Shown: in pieces, positions 1 to 10,987 of the stretch
Layout of the letters: each line of letters opens with the position of its first letter
Position numbering within the stretch: the stretch's first letter is position 1
Origin: Salinicola endophyticus
GTDB lineage: Bacteria > Pseudomonadota > Gammaproteobacteria > Pseudomonadales > Halomonadaceae
Reading direction: 5' to 3'
Length of the DNA stretch: 64,000 nucleotides
Assembly: GCF_003206575.1 (NCBI RefSeq)
Contig: NZ_PZJO01000001.1
Coordinates: forward strand, 212,720-276,719
Position numbers and translations under genes: made by a program
Notes under the pieces: model-generated
Told to the model about the DNA's origin: nothing
The model's database searches: none
What the model saw: the letters and a program-made list of their open reading frames with translations, nothing else

Positions 1-233
1 CCAATGGTCTGCTCTCCAAGGCCTACGACCAGTACTCGTTCCGGGTGCTGCCGCAGGTCGGGCGGCTGGTCGCCAACGACGCCGACAGCTACCGCTACCT
101 GGCGGAGTCGATCCGCATGCATCCGGATCAGGAGACGCTCAAGGGCATGATGCAGGCCGCCGGACTCGAACGGGTCGAGTACACCAACATGACCGGGGGC
201 ATCGTTGCCCTGCACCGCGGCATCAAGCTCTGA
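1..233 (+). CDS. ubiE: UbiE, C-terminal part (ubiquinone/menaquinone C-methyltransferase), cut by window edge
   Basis: Only the last 76 codons are present; the reading frame enters the window at base 3 and stops with TGA at 231-233. The visible part contains the family's closing segment, with [15 protein letters not shown] followed by [10 protein letters not shown] close to the C-terminus, as in enterobacterial UbiE. The enzyme is an S-adenosylmethionine-dependent methyltransferase that C-methylates the benzoquinol ring in ubiquinone and menaquinone synthesis. The SAM-binding motifs lie upstream of the window and cannot be checked. ubiJ begins 2 nt after the stop, so this is the head of a ubiE-ubiJ-ubiB operon. 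Confidence 0.93.
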   Translation, partial: NGLLSKAYDQYSFRVLPQVGRLVANDADSYRYLAESIRMHPDQETLKGMMQAAGLERVEYTNMTGGIVALHRGIKL

Positions 234-235
234 GC

Positions 236-886
236 ATGTCTGGCGTGGTCGATAACTTCACGCTGGTGGCCGCGGAGCGGGCCCTCGCACGCCTGCTGGC
301 ACGGGATCCGGCGACGCCCGCCCGCCTGCGCGCCCTCGAAGGCCGCAGCCTGCGCCTGGTCAGCGCCACCCCGCCGCTGGCGCTGCGGGTCAGCTTCGCT
401 GACGCCGGCATGCGTCTTTCCCGGGTCAGCGACTGGCAGCAGCACGACGATCTGGTGATCGGCGTCGACCGTCATGTACTCGAGCGCTGGGTCGCCGGCG
501 ATTCGCTGGAGCGGCTGCTGTTCAATGGCGATCTCGACGTCAGCGGCGATACCGGCATGCTGGCCCCGCTGCAGGCGCTGCTGCTCGATCTCGATCTCGA
601 CTGGGAGGGCGCCCTGGCCCAGACCCTCGGCGCCACCCCGGCCCATGGCCTGGCGCAGGCGCTCGGCTATCTGACCCGCCAGGCGCGCACCAGTGCCGGC
701 GAGTGGCAACGCGACTGGCGCGAGTATCTGTTCGAGGAGGCGCGATTGGTGGCCGGGCAGGATCAGCTAGAGGTCGCCCGCGACGCCCTGAGCGCACTGC
801 GCATGCGCGTCGACCGACTCTCGGCGCGGGTCACGCGGCTGCAGCGCGAACACACGGCCAGCGCCGCACAGGAGCCGCACCCATGA
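236..886 (+). CDS. ubiJ: UbiJ, SCP2-domain accessory factor of ubiquinone synthesis
   Basis: A 216-residue soluble protein between ubiE and ubiB. The first half (about residues 15-115) has the SCP2-like lipid-binding pattern seen in UbiJ; the C-terminal part (about 165-205) is rich in Leu, Arg and Glu and probably forms a coiled coil. UbiJ is a non-enzymatic factor that helps assemble the soluble Ubi complex and holds hydrophobic intermediates. The identification rests on position and length (E. coli UbiJ is about 200 residues) as much as on sequence. The stop overlaps the ubiB start by 4 nt (ATGA at 883-886), implying translational coupling. Confidence 0.85.
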   Translation: MSGVVDNFTLVAAERALARLLARDPATPARLRALEGRSLRLVSATPPLALRVSFADAGMRLSRVSDWQQHDDLVIGVDRHVLERWVAGDSLERLLFNGDLDVSGDTGMLAPLQALLLDLDLDWEGALAQTLGATPAHGLAQALGYLTRQARTSAGEWQRDWREYLFEEARLVAGQDQLEVARDALSALRMRVDRLSARVTRLQREHTASAAQEPHP

Positions 887-2505
887 GTCTGCGGCTTTTG
901 CGTATCGCCTGGACCGTCTCCCGCTACCGTCTCGATACTCTGGTGCCCCAGGAGCGCCTGCCGCCAGTACTGCGCTGGCTGTGGCGCTTCGCCCCGGCCC
1001 GGCTCATCCCTACTGGCAGCCACTCCCGCGGCGAGCGGCTGCGGCTGGCGCTAGAGTCGCTGGGGCCGATCTTCGTCAAGTTCGGCCAGATGCTCTCGAC
1101 CCGGCGTGACCTGCTGCCGCCGGACATCGCCGACGAGCTCAAGCGACTGCAGGATCAGGTGCCGCCGTTCCCCGGCGAGACCGCCCGCGCCATGGTCGAG
1201 AAAGAGCTGGGCCAGCCGGTCGCCGAGGCCTTCGCCAACTTCGAGACCGAGCCCATGGCCTCGGCCTCGATCGCTCAGGTGCATGCTGCCGAGCTGCATA
1301 CCGGCGAGCGGGTGGTGGTCAAGATCATCCGACCCGGCATCGAGCGCACCATGCGCGAGGACATCGGCCTGCTCTACACCTTCGCGCGCCTGCTGCGGCG
1401 GGTGCCGGAGGCGCGCCGGCTGAGGCCGGTGGAGGTGGTTCAGGACTATGAGGCGACGCTGTTCGATGAGCTCGACCTCAACAAGGAAGCCGCCAACACT
1501 TCGCAGCTCAAGCGCAATTTCCAGGGCTCGCCGCTGCTCTACGTGCCCAGCATCTACTGGTCGCTGACCCACCGTCAGGTGATGGTGCAGGAGCGCATCG
1601 AGGGCATTCCGGTGGCCGACGTGGCGGCGTTGAAGGCCCAGGGCACCGACCTCAAGAAGCTCGCCGAGCATGGCGTGGAGATCTTCTTCACCCAGGTGTT
1701 CCGCGACAACTTCTTCCACGCCGACATGCACCCCGGCAATATCTTCGTCTCCCGCGAGAACCCCACCGAGCCACGCTATATCGCCATCGACTGCGGCATC
1801 GTCGGCAGTCTCACGCGGGAGGACCAGGACTACCTGGCACGCAACCTGCTGGCCTTCTTCCGTCAGGACTACTACGAGGTGGCGGTGCTGCACATCGAGT
1901 CCGGCTGGGTCGGCGAAGGCACCCGGGCCAACGAGTTCGCCTCCGCGATCCGCGCGGTGTGCGAGCCGATCCTGGAGAAACCGCTCAAGGACATCTCCTT
2001 CGGCCAGGTGCTGCTGGGCCTGTTCCAGACCGCCCGGCGCTTCCAGATGGAGGTGCAGCCGCAGCTGGTGCTGCTGCAGAAGACCCTGCTCAATATCGAG
2101 GGGCTGGGACGTCAGCTCTATCCGGATCTCGATCTGTGGAGCACCGCGCGGCCCTACCTCGAGCGCTGGATGCGCGAGCGCGCCGGTCCCAAGGGCTTCT
2201 GGCAAACGCTCAAGAAGCACGCCCCGGAGCTGGCCCACCAGTTGCCGGAGCTCCCGGTGCTGGCCCACCAGGCGCTCTCCGAGCGCGATGAGCAGCGCCG
2301 TCAGCGACGCCAGCAGACCGCCGCCCTGAGCGGCCTGCAGCAGCGCTTCGAACGCGCCGGTGCGCGCGCCCGACGGCTGCGCCTGGGGCTGCTGCTGCTG
2401 GCACTGGCGCTGGGCTGGCAGCCGATGCTCGGCTGGGCCGAGCAGCAGCCGTGGCCGGTGGTGGCCGCGGCGGCGCTGGGGGTGGCGCTGCTCGCCTGGC
2501 GCTGA
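883..2505 (+). CDS. ubiB: UbiB, ABC1/ADCK-type atypical kinase for ubiquinone biosynthesis
   Basis: 540 residues, close to the 546 of E. coli. Diagnostic elements are the KxGQ motif (KFGQ, residues 66-69), the Ala-rich nucleotide loop ASASIAQVH (126-134), a kinase Lys at about 147, the catalytic segment HADMHPGN (about 283-290) and the DFG-like AIDCG after it. Two hydrophobic segments at about 495-540 anchor it to the inner membrane. It is an atypical kinase/ATPase required for ubiquinone synthesis, thought to extract quinone intermediates from the membrane. The frame stays open upstream, but the ATG at 883 gives the normal N-terminus and overlaps the ubiJ stop by 4 nt. Confidence 0.96.
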   Translation: MSLRLLRIAWTVSRYRLDTLVPQERLPPVLRWLWRFAPARLIPTGSHSRGERLRLALESLGPIFVKFGQMLSTRRDLLPPDIADELKRLQDQVPPFPGETARAMVEKELGQPVAEAFANFETEPMASASIAQVHAAELHTGERVVVKIIRPGIERTMREDIGLLYTFARLLRRVPEARRLRPVEVVQDYEATLFDELDLNKEAANTSQLKRNFQGSPLLYVPSIYWSLTHRQVMVQERIEGIPVADVAALKAQGTDLKKLAEHGVEIFFTQVFRDNFFHADMHPGNIFVSRENPTEPRYIAIDCGIVGSLTREDQDYLARNLLAFFRQDYYEVAVLHIESGWVGEGTRANEFASAIRAVCEPILEKPLKDISFGQVLLGLFQTARRFQMEVQPQLVLLQKTLLNIEGLGRQLYPDLDLWSTARPYLERWMRERAGPKGFWQTLKKHAPELAHQLPELPVLAHQALSERDEQRRQRRQQTAALSGLQQRFERAGARARRLRLGLLLLALALGWQPMLGWAEQQPWPVVAAAALGVALLAWR

Positions 2506-2568
2506 GCGCGGGCCGCCCACAGCGGCCCGGCTCGCGAACCGCTTATTTAGACTCAGGATTGTCATCTC

Positions 2569-2910
2569 ATGAGTGATACTCTCGAACGATTGGCCGCCGT
2601 GCTCGCCGAGCGCCGCGATGCCGACCCGCAAAGCTCCTACGTCGCACAGCTTCATCACCGGGGTCTCAACAAGATTCTGGAGAAGGTGGGCGAAGAAGCG
2701 ACCGAGACGCTGCTTGCCGCCAAGGACGTCAAGGCCGATGATGAGCAGAGTCGGCAGGCACTCGTCGGCGAAGTCGCCGATCTGTGGTTCCATAGTCTGG
2801 TCATGCTCTCGCATCTGGAGGTCGACCATCGCGCCGTGCTCGACGAGCTGGCCCGGCGGTTCGGCGTCTCCGGCCTGGACGAGAAGGCCGCGCGGCAGCC
2901 AAGCCCGTAA
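2569..2910 (+). CDS. hisE: HisE, phosphoribosyl-ATP pyrophosphatase
   Basis: 113 residues forming the all-alpha NTP pyrophosphohydrolase fold. The metal-binding signature is visible as KVGEEATET and, further on, GEVADLWFH. It hydrolyses phosphoribosyl-ATP to phosphoribosyl-AMP and pyrophosphate, step two of histidine synthesis. It is a stand-alone HisE, not the HisIE fusion of enterobacteria, so a separate hisI must lie elsewhere. Its place just upstream of tatA is the arrangement seen in Pseudomonas and relatives. It starts 63 nt after ubiB. Confidence 0.94.
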   Translation: MSDTLERLAAVLAERRDADPQSSYVAQLHHRGLNKILEKVGEEATETLLAAKDVKADDEQSRQALVGEVADLWFHSLVMLSHLEVDHRAVLDELARRFGVSGLDEKAARQPSP

Positions 2911-2978
2911 GCGCTACCTAGGATCAATTCAGCGTCAATCGTGTCAGCGCCTCGGCGCATGCCTCAAGGAGTAAGGTT

Positions 2979-3248
2979 ATGTTGGGTGGTATCAGTATCT
3001 GGCAGTTGCTGATCGTGCTCGGGATCATCATCTTGATCTTCGGCACCAAGAAACTGCGCAACGTCGGCAGCGATCTGGGCGGCGCGGTGAAAGGGTTCAA
3101 GAAGGCGATGCACGACGAGGACGGCAAGGAGAAGTCGGAGAGCACCTCCCAGCAGCGCATCGACCACTCCCAGCAAGCGTCCCAGGACAGCCGCTTCGAT
3201 AGCGACGACATCAAGTCGAGCGCCGACGACAAGGCCGAGCGCAAGTAA
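2979..3248 (+). CDS. tatA: TatA, pore-forming subunit of the twin-arginine translocase
   Basis: 89 residues: a short periplasmic N-terminus, one membrane helix (about residues 6-20), the conserved FG hinge at 21-22 and an amphipathic helix (about 23-42), followed by a charged, Ser/Asp/Lys-rich tail. This is the standard TatA plan. TatA oligomerises to pass folded proteins through the inner membrane. The two predicted Tat lipoproteins at 8516-10702 and 10988-12694 are likely clients. tatB follows after 6 nt. Confidence 0.96.
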   Translation: MLGGISIWQLLIVLGIIILIFGTKKLRNVGSDLGGAVKGFKKAMHDEDGKEKSESTSQQRIDHSQQASQDSRFDSDDIKSSADDKAERK

Positions 3249-3254
3249 GCGGCG

Positions 3255-3812
3255 ATGTTCGATATCGGCTTTTTCGAACTGCTGCTGATCGGCATCGTCG
3301 GCCTGCTGGTGCTGGGGCCGGAGCGCCTGCCTATCGCCGCCCGCACCGCAGGGCTTTGGATCGGCCGTATTCGCCGCAGCGTCGCCAACATGCAGCGCGA
3401 GATCACCTCCCAGCTGGAGGCGGAAGAGCTGCGCCAGAAACTCGCCGAGCAGCAGCGCAAGCTCGACGAGGGGGTCGGGCGGGTCAGACAGGAGGTCGAG
3501 CAGGGTCAGCGCCAGCTCGACGAGGGCGTGGGCCGGGCTCGGCACGAGGTCGAGAAGACCCTCGGCAGCGACGAGGCCCGCCGCGGCACGGCACGCGCCA
3601 CATCGGACGACTCGACGCCGACCGACGCCGTTTCGCCCGATGCCGCCTCGTCCGAACAGGCATCGGTGCCACACTCGCCGCAACCGGATGACCCGGCCCC
3701 GGCGAAGCACTTCGACGCCGTATCGCCCCCCGCCGATCCGCCGCCACGACCCGCGGATGATCTGCCCGCACCGGCGAGCGGTACCGAGGACAAGGATTCG
3801 AATACCCGATGA
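3255..3812 (+). CDS. tatB: TatB, receptor subunit of the twin-arginine translocase
   Basis: 185 residues. The N-terminal helix (about residues 5-20) has the TatB-specific Glu at position 8 and the GPERLP hinge (21-26), followed by a long amphipathic/charged helix with two near-repeats around [19 protein letters not shown]. The last 80 residues are low-complexity (Ala, Pro, Asp, Ser) and typical of TatB tails. With TatC it forms the receptor for twin-arginine signal peptides. Its stop overlaps the tatC start by 4 nt. Confidence 0.95.
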   Translation: MFDIGFFELLLIGIVGLLVLGPERLPIAARTAGLWIGRIRRSVANMQREITSQLEAEELRQKLAEQQRKLDEGVGRVRQEVEQGQRQLDEGVGRARHEVEKTLGSDEARRGTARATSDDSTPTDAVSPDAASSEQASVPHSPQPDDPAPAKHFDAVSPPADPPPRPADDLPAPASGTEDKDSNTR

Positions 3813-4588
3813 GTGACGCCTCACGCCCACCGGAGGAAGAGCAACCGCAGGCCCCGCTGATCGAGCACCTCATCGAACTGCGCTCGCGCCTGATGAAGGC
3901 GGTGATCGTGGTGATCGCCATCTTCGCCGTGCTCTACGCCTTCTCCAACGATATCTACCGCTTCGTCGCCGAACCGCTGATCGCGCTGCTGCCGGCGGGC
4001 TCGCGCATGATCGCCACCGAGGTGACCTCGCCGTTCCTGGCCCCGTTCAAGCTCACCATGGTGGTCTCGATCTTCGCCGCCGTGCCGGTGATCCTGTATC
4101 AGGCCTGGGCCTTCATCGCCCCGGGGCTCTACCGTCACGAGAAGGCGATCGCCTTTCCGCTGCTGGCGTCGAGCATCGTGCTGTTCTACTGCGGCGCGGC
4201 CTTCGCCTACTACGTGGTGTTTCCGCTGCTGTTCAGCTTCTTCGTCCACACCGGCCCGCAGGACGTGCAGGTGATGACGGACATCAACGCCTATCTCAAT
4301 TTCGTACTGAAGATGTTCTTCGCCTTCGGCGTGGCGTTCGAGATCCCCATCGCCACTTTCCTGGTGATCTGGACCGGGATCACCGACGTCAAGAGCCTGA
4401 CCAGGAAGCGTCCCTATGTGATCCTGATCTGCTTCGTCGTCGGCATGCTGCTGACCCCACCCGACATCATCTCGCAGAGCCTGCTGGCGGTGCCGATGTG
4501 GCTGCTGTTCGAGGTCGGCATCCTGTTCGCGCGCCTGGTACGCCGCCGACGCGAAGACGCCGATACCGATACCGATACGTCGCGCTGA
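3809..4588 (+). CDS. tatC: TatC, core membrane subunit of the twin-arginine translocase
   Basis: 259 residues with six predicted membrane helices. The cytoplasmic N-terminus carries the family signature [11 protein letters not shown] (about residues 18-28), which recognises the RR signal peptide. The loop [17 protein letters not shown] between helices 1-2 and 3 is also characteristic. The C-terminal tail is Arg/Asp-rich. It starts inside the tatB stop codon, so the three genes form one translational unit; hemB downstream has its own probable promoter. Confidence 0.97.
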   Translation: MSDASRPPEEEQPQAPLIEHLIELRSRLMKAVIVVIAIFAVLYAFSNDIYRFVAEPLIALLPAGSRMIATEVTSPFLAPFKLTMVVSIFAAVPVILYQAWAFIAPGLYRHEKAIAFPLLASSIVLFYCGAAFAYYVVFPLLFSFFVHTGPQDVQVMTDINAYLNFVLKMFFAFGVAFEIPIATFLVIWTGITDVKSLTRKRPYVILICFVVGMLLTPPDIISQSLLAVPMWLLFEVGILFARLVRRRREDADTDTDTSR

Positions 4589-5803
<1,215 letters not shown>

Positions 5804-5855
5804 TCACCGCGGGCGCGTCTGCCCGGGTGCGGGACATCATTGTGGAGAACAGTCG

Positions 5856-8063
5856 ATGACAGACACCCAGGACACGCCCGGCCCCGCTCGAGAACTCGCC
5901 AGCAGCAGCCTGCCGGTCGACGATGGCAGCTCGCCGCCCCTGCGGGTCAACCGCACCCGCAAGGGCATCCATGCCAAGGCGACCCCCTCGCCGCAGGCGG
6001 ACCTGAGTGACCCCACGCTCTACTTCAACCGCGAGTTGTCACACCTGCAGTTCAATATCCGCGTGCTCGAGCAGTCTCTGGATCCCTCGCATCCGCTGCT
6101 CAACCGGCTGATGTTCCTGCTGATCTTCTCCTCCAACCTGGACGAGTTCTTCGAGATTCGAGTCGCCGGACTCAAGCACCAGCTGGCCCTGGCCAACGAG
6201 GAGGTGGGCGCCGACGGTCTGCCCCCGGCGCGCACGCTGGAGGAGATCTCGCGCATCGCCCACGAGCAGGTCGACCGCCAGTACCACATTCTCAACGACG
6301 CGCTGGTGCCGGCACTGGAGGAGCAGAAGATCCGTTTCCGCCGTCGCTCGCAGTGGACCCCGGCTCAGGCAGCCTGGGTCGCCGACTACTTCGAGGAGGA
6401 GATCGCGCCGGTGATCAGTCCGATCGGGCTGGACCCCTCGCACCCCTTCCCACGGCTGGTCAACAAGAGCCTCAACTTCATCGTCGAGCTCGACGGCACC
6501 GATGCCTTCGGCCGCGAGGGAGGCCTGGCGATCCTGCCCGCGCCGCGCTCGCTGCCACGCTTGATCCGCCTGCCAGAAGCGCTGTGCGAGGCGGGCTTCA
6601 CCGACTATGTGTTCCTGTCGTCGATGATCCACGCCCACGCCCACGAGGTGTTCCCCGGCATGGAGGTCGAGGGCTGCTACCAGTTTCGCCTGACCCGTAA
6701 CGCCGATCTCTCGGTCGACCCGGAGGAGGTCTCGGATCTGGCCTCGGCGCTGCGTGGCGAGCTGCTGGCACGGCGCTACGGCAGCGGCGTGCGCCTGGAG
6801 GTGGCCGACAACTGCCCCGACAACCTGATCGACTTCCTGCTCCACCAGTTCGAGCTCGGCGAGGCGGACCTCTATCGGGTCAACGGCCCGGTCAACCTGA
6901 CCCGGTTGATGTCGGTACTCGACGACGTCCAGCGCCCCGACCTGCGCTACCGCTCCTTCACCCCGGGGCTGCCCAAGCAGGTCCGCGGCGACGTCAACCT
7001 GTTCTCGATGATCAGCCAGGGCGATATCCTGCTGCACCACCCGTTCCAGTCGTTCACCCCGGTCGAGGAGCTACTGCGCCAGGCCGCCCGCGACAGCGAC
7101 GTGATGGCGATCAAGCAGACCCTCTACCGTACCGGCGCTGACTCCTCGATCGTCAGCGCGCTGGTCGAGGCAGCGCGCGGCGGCAAGGAGGTGACCGTGG
7201 TGATCGAGCTGCGGGCACGCTTCGACGAGGCCGACAACCTGGCGCTGGCCTCGCGCCTGCAGGAAGCCGGGGCCATCGTCATCTACGGGGTGATGGCCTA
7301 CAAGACCCACGCCAAGATGATGCACATCGTGCGCCGCGAGAAGGGCGAACTGCGCCACTATGCCCATCTGGGCACCGGCAACTACCACGCCAAGACCGCC
7401 AAGCTCTATACCGACTACAGCCTGATGACCGCCAACGAGGCGATCTGCGAGGATGTCCACCGGGTCTTCCAGCAGCTCTCCGGCATGGGCAAGCCGCGCA
7501 AGATCAACACCCTGCTGCATGCGCCCTTCACCCTCCACGACACCCTAGTGGCGATGATCGAGCGCGAGGCCAAGCTGGCCGAGAGCGGCAAGAAGGCGCG
7601 CCTGGTGATCAAGTGCAACGCGATCACCGAACCCAAGCTGATCCGCGCGCTCTATCGCGCTTCTCGGGCCGGCGTGCGCTGCGATCTGATCATCCGCGGC
7701 ATGTGCTGCCTGCGCCCCGGCGTGCCGGGTATCTCCGAGAACATCAACGTGCGCTCGATCATCGGCCGCTTCCTCGAGCACACCCGGGTCTACTACTTCA
7801 GCAACGACGGTGCCCATGAAGTGTGGTGCTCCAGTGCCGACGCCATGGAGCGCAACATGTTCCACCGCGTCGAGACCTGCTTCCCGCTGCTCGACAAGAA
7901 GGTCGCCCAGCAGGTGCGCAAGGACCTCGACACCTACCTGCTCGACAACTGCCAGAGCTGGGTGCTCGACAGCGAAGGCCAGTACCACCTGCAGGAGAGC
8001 GGTGACGCCGAACCGATCAGCGCTCAGGAGACCCTGCTCTACGCCTACGCCAGCCAGGCCTGA
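5856..8063 (+). CDS. ppk: Ppk1, polyphosphate kinase
   Basis: 735 residues: N-terminal and head domains, then two phospholipase-D-like C-terminal domains. It reversibly polymerises the gamma phosphate of ATP into polyphosphate. The autophosphorylated histidine is H485 in KTHAK, and the second conserved histidine is H642 in GRFLEHTRVYYF. The first 45 or so residues (Ser/Pro-rich) extend beyond the conserved core, and a later start cannot be excluded, though the ATG at 5856 has GTGGAGAA at a proper distance. It follows hemB by 52 nt. The degrading enzyme Ppx is in the same window at 32261-33769. Confidence 0.96.
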   Translation: MTDTQDTPGPARELASSSLPVDDGSSPPLRVNRTRKGIHAKATPSPQADLSDPTLYFNRELSHLQFNIRVLEQSLDPSHPLLNRLMFLLIFSSNLDEFFEIRVAGLKHQLALANEEVGADGLPPARTLEEISRIAHEQVDRQYHILNDALVPALEEQKIRFRRRSQWTPAQAAWVADYFEEEIAPVISPIGLDPSHPFPRLVNKSLNFIVELDGTDAFGREGGLAILPAPRSLPRLIRLPEALCEAGFTDYVFLSSMIHAHAHEVFPGMEVEGCYQFRLTRNADLSVDPEEVSDLASALRGELLARRYGSGVRLEVADNCPDNLIDFLLHQFELGEADLYRVNGPVNLTRLMSVLDDVQRPDLRYRSFTPGLPKQVRGDVNLFSMISQGDILLHHPFQSFTPVEELLRQAARDSDVMAIKQTLYRTGADSSIVSALVEAARGGKEVTVVIELRARFDEADNLALASRLQEAGAIVIYGVMAYKTHAKMMHIVRREKGELRHYAHLGTGNYHAKTAKLYTDYSLMTANEAICEDVHRVFQQLSGMGKPRKINTLLHAPFTLHDTLVAMIEREAKLAESGKKARLVIKCNAITEPKLIRALYRASRAGVRCDLIIRGMCCLRPGVPGISENINVRSIIGRFLEHTRVYYFSNDGAHEVWCSSADAMERNMFHRVETCFPLLDKKVAQQVRKDLDTYLLDNCQSWVLDSEGQYHLQESGDAEPISAQETLLYAYASQA

Positions 8064-8073
8064 GAGAGCAGTC

Positions 8074-8096
8074 GCCGCGCCCGGCCAGGGCGCGGC
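8074..8096 (+). terminator. Hairpin after ppk1
   Basis: A 9-bp perfect stem (GCCGCGCCC / GGGCGCGGC, loop 5 nt) 11 nt past the ppk1 stop, followed by a pyrimidine-rich tract with only short T runs. Probably an intrinsic terminator of moderate strength. Confidence 0.45.
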
Positions 8097-8445
8097 GCCT
8101 TCCCTTTCCCGCGCCTCTCAGCGACTCCCCTCGCCCGTTGAAGCGGCACTCCCTACGCCTGAACAGCGATTTCCGACGCCAGCCCTATCGCTTGTCCTTA
8201 TCCCTGACACGATCAATATCGCCGTCTATCACCGCCCTCCCGACCCGCACGCCACTGTCCTCACCTCCTGGGTTCTCCGAACCCGTGGACTCACGCCCTG
8301 GATGCTCACCTCACCGGTACAGGGCTCACGCTGACAGCGGCTGCGGATCCCTCGCGCCCCCGGGATCACACGCCTAAGCGCCCTTCCCTCGGCCCCTGCC
8401 GCTGACGTACGCCCCGCATGCGCTCCCGGTGCAGGCCCCAGATGC

Positions 8446-8470
8446 AAAAGGGCCGCGCAGTGCGCGGCCC
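8446..8470 (-). terminator. Rho-independent terminator of phoX
   Basis: On the minus strand, a perfect 9-bp stem (GGGCCGCGC / GCGCGGCCC, loop 3 nt) ends in TTTT. It sits about 45 nt beyond the phoX stop. Confidence 0.8.
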
Positions 8471-8515
8471 AGAGCTTGTGTGACGACTTGCTTGGCGTGA
8501 CGAGATAGCCGTGGG

Positions 8516-10702
8516 TCAGACCGCGATCTCACCGCCATCACGCTTGCGGATCACCACGGTGGAGGCCCGCGGACGGATCTCGCCCGAGGTGGCGACCGTC
8601 GCATCCTGCACGCTGGCATCAGGATTGGCCGGCCAGTTGCCCGGGTGCTGGATGTTGATGAACAGCGAGGTCTTGTCCGGCGTAGCGAAGATACCGGTCA
8701 CCTCACAGCCGTTGGGGCCGACGGCGAAGCGCTTGAGCTGGGCCTGGTCGGCAGCATCGATCACCGCCTTGTCGCCCGGACCGCGGCTGACACTGCCCGG
8801 CACCACCGCCAGCACCTGGTCGTTGGTGTAGTCGGTAACCTTGTCGTAGCCGTTGTCGGTCTCGATCCACAGGATACCCTTACCGTCGCCGCGGTCGTCG
8901 TACCACAGGCCGTCGGGGCTGGCGAACTGGTTGAGCTCGGTGAGCCCCGAGTAGTTGTCGGCATCGCTCTCGGCGGCGCCGAACACGAAGATCTCCCACT
9001 CGAAGCTGGTGCCCGCCGGGGACGGCTCGTGCCAGCGGATGACCTGACCACCCTCGTTATCCGGGCGCGGGTTGGGGCCGTTGACCGGGGCAGTGGCATA
9101 GCCCACGCCCAGCTCTTCGACGTCGCTGCCGCCATTGGTGTAGGTGGCGGCGGTGCCTTCGGCGGTACGCTTGGAGTTGTTGGTCAAGGTCATGTAGACC
9201 TCACCCGACGAGGGATCGACGGTGCCCCACTCGGGGCGGTCCATCGGTGTCGCACCCATGAAGTCGGCGGCGTCGCAGGTGTTGATGATCACCCCGGCGA
9301 GGTCACGCTCGTTGGCCAGCTTGAGCGCCTGCCACAGCGGGCGGCCGTCACGGGTGGTGGCATCCGGCGTCAGCGGCAGCCAATCACCGCTGCCATCATC
9401 GTTGAAACGCGCCACATAGAGGGTGCCCTCGTCGAGATACTTGGCACCTATCGCCAGACGGTCGTAGTCCTGACCGGGGCGGTTGGCGTCCTGGGGGTCC
9501 CACTTGGCCTTGGAGACGAACTTGTAGATGTACTCGTTGCGCGAGTCGTGACCGGTGTAGAACACCACCGGCTCACCTTCGATCACCTTGCCCGGCCAGC
9601 ACCCTTCGTGGCGGAAACGGCCGATATGGGTGCGCTTGAGCGCCGCGGTCTCGGTGCTCACGCTGGCGGTGTTGCCGTAGGGGTCGATCTCCACCACATA
9701 GCCGAAGGTACGCGGTTCGTTGCGGTAGTCGCCGGACGCAGAAGCCGCGCTCGGCGTGGCGTCGAAGCGCGCGAACTCGCCGTTGGTGCCCCCCTGGGCG
9801 GTCTCCCAACCGTAGCGGCTGCGGCCCGTGGGCACCCCCAGGCGATCGTCATCGGGGTAACGATCGCTGGCCTTGGTGAAGACATTGGGCCAGTTCTCCT
9901 CACAGGTGAGGTAGGTGCCCCAGGGGGTGAAGCCGTTGGCGCAGTTGTTGTTGGTGCCGCGGGTGCGCGTCCCGTTGGTGGAGTAGGCGGTCACCACGTA
10001 GTCGCTACCGCGCACCGGGCCGGCGAGTTCGATCGGCGTAGCCGAGGTGAGGCGGCGGTTGTAGCGCGAGCCGCGCTCGTCGTTCCACTGGCCATCGCTG
10101 CCGAGCTTCAGCTTGACCAGGGTCACGCCGTGGGCGTTGATCTCGGTGCGCGCCTCGTCGGCCGGACGCGCGCCCTCTTTGGCGTTGGTCGGGCCGCCCT
10201 GCGGTGCCCACAGCGCGCTCTGGTCGATGTACTCGTTGTTGAGCGCCATGATGAACTCGCGCGAAGCGCTCTCTTCGCTCAGCGCGAAGTTGTGCATGCC
10301 GTCGTGGTTCATGCCCACGCTGGCCGCCTGATATTCGGGGGTGACGCGGCGGTCCGCGGACCAGGCGCCGACACTGTTGTCGAGCGGGGTGCCCCAGGGG
10401 ATCAGCACCTGGGCGACATAGCCTTCCGGCACCACAACCGCATCGGTGCGCGAACCGCGAATCGAAGCGAATGCCAGCGCCAGCGGCGTGGCTTCCGACG
10501 AGCCGCCACCGGAGCTGCCGTTGTCGTTACTGTCGTCGCTGCTGCAACCGGCCAGACCGAAGCCGCCGAGCAGGCCCATCGCGGCCAGGCCAGCGCCACC
10601 CTGCATGATGCCGCGACGCGAGATGCGACGCGACAGCACTGACGAGAACGGCTCGTTGCCGCTCTGGTTGAGAACGCGATGATCCTCGATTTCCTTGCTC
10701 AT
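8516..10702 (-). CDS. phoX: PhoX-family alkaline phosphatase, Tat-exported lipoprotein
   Basis: 728 residues. The N-terminus has twin arginines (RR at 25-26 and 29-30 in SRRISRRGIMQ), a hydrophobic stretch and a lipobox LAGC with Cys at 53, so a folded protein exported by Tat and then lipidated is predicted. The remainder is the PhoX/DUF839 beta-propeller type, with segments such as GMNHDGMHNF, TCEENWPN, GRFRHEGCWPGK and DRPEWGTVDP typical of the family. PhoX is a calcium/iron-dependent phosphomonoesterase that releases phosphate from organic phosphates. The start at 10702 was chosen over an upstream in-frame Met because it has GAGAGGGG before it and leaves a normal Tat leader. It is divergent from the secretion operon, with PHO boxes between them. 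Confidence 0.92.
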   Translation of the reverse strand: MSKEIEDHRVLNQSGNEPFSSVLSRRISRRGIMQGGAGLAAMGLLGGFGLAGCSSDDSNDNGSSGGGSSEATPLALAFASIRGSRTDAVVVPEGYVAQVLIPWGTPLDNSVGAWSADRRVTPEYQAASVGMNHDGMHNFALSEESASREFIMALNNEYIDQSALWAPQGGPTNAKEGARPADEARTEINAHGVTLVKLKLGSDGQWNDERGSRYNRRLTSATPIELAGPVRGSDYVVTAYSTNGTRTRGTNNNCANGFTPWGTYLTCEENWPNVFTKASDRYPDDDRLGVPTGRSRYGWETAQGGTNGEFARFDATPSAASASGDYRNEPRTFGYVVEIDPYGNTASVSTETAALKRTHIGRFRHEGCWPGKVIEGEPVVFYTGHDSRNEYIYKFVSKAKWDPQDANRPGQDYDRLAIGAKYLDEGTLYVARFNDDGSGDWLPLTPDATTRDGRPLWQALKLANERDLAGVIINTCDAADFMGATPMDRPEWGTVDPSSGEVYMTLTNNSKRTAEGTAATYTNGGSDVEELGVGYATAPVNGPNPRPDNEGGQVIRWHEPSPAGTSFEWEIFVFGAAESDADNYSGLTELNQFASPDGLWYDDRGDGKGILWIETDNGYDKVTDYTNDQVLAVVPGSVSRGPGDKAVIDAADQAQLKRFAVGPNGCEVTGIFATPDKTSLFINIQHPGNWPANPDASVQDATVATSGEIRPRASTVVIRKRDGGEIAV

Positions 10703-10850
10703 GGGGTGTCCCCTCTCTTTGGAGTCATTCACTAATGACGGTCTTCTGATCCACGGCGCCCGGACCGGCGATACGCGCCGCCGGCCACTTGGCGATCCAG
10801 TGCGTGCGGCCACCGGAATGCGTTACCCGGAGGCAACTTAGAGCAGCAAA

Positions 10851-10868
10851 GTGACAACACCATGACGA
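10851..10868 (-). promoter_or_regulatory. Candidate PHO box for phoX
   Basis: On the minus strand it reads TCGTCAT-GGTG-TTGTCAC: two 7-mers at 11-nt spacing that match the CTGTCAT repeat in 5 and 6 of 7 positions. It points towards phoX and lies about 150 nt upstream of its start. The spacer does not match. It is weaker than the box at 10896-10913. Confidence 0.45.
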
Positions 10869-10895
10869 CTTGACGGCAACACCACAGCGGTCGCG

Positions 10896-10913
10896 CCGTC
10901 ATAAAACCGTCAT
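10896..10913 (+). promoter_or_regulatory. PHO box (PhoB site) of the secretion operon
   Basis: CCGTCATAAAACCGTCAT matches the E. coli PHO-box consensus CTGTCATAWAWCTGTCAY in 16 of 18 positions, with both 7-mer repeats and an A-rich spacer. It is oriented with the plus strand. A -10-like TAGGAT follows 11 nt later at 10925-10930, the usual arrangement in which PhoB replaces the -35 contact. The first gene starts at 10988. Confidence 0.78.
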
Positions 10914-10987
10914 CCCCCAGTCATTAGGATGCCGAGTCCGGCGGCGGCGAAGACCGTACGCCGCGTTGGATCATTCGCGGGAGCCTC

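Larger units (their letters stand above)
8064..8515. other. Non-coding gap between ppk1 and phoX
   Basis: 452 nt between two convergent genes. It holds the hairpin after ppk1 and the phoX terminator at its ends. The middle (about 8100-8440) has open frames of up to 79 codons but no ribosome-binding site, coding bias or recognisable protein. A small hairpin GGGTTC-TCC-GAACCC lies at 8270-8284. I see nothing else I can name. Confidence 0.5.

Noticed and set aside
8138-8377. A 79-codon plus-strand frame between ppk1 and phoX
   Set aside because: No ribosome-binding site, poor codon bias and no recognisable sequence.
8645-10642. A 665-codon plus-strand frame across phoX
   Set aside because: It is the shadow of the well-supported minus-strand phoX gene; its composition (Val, Gly, Ala, His, Arg) is typical of antisense translation.
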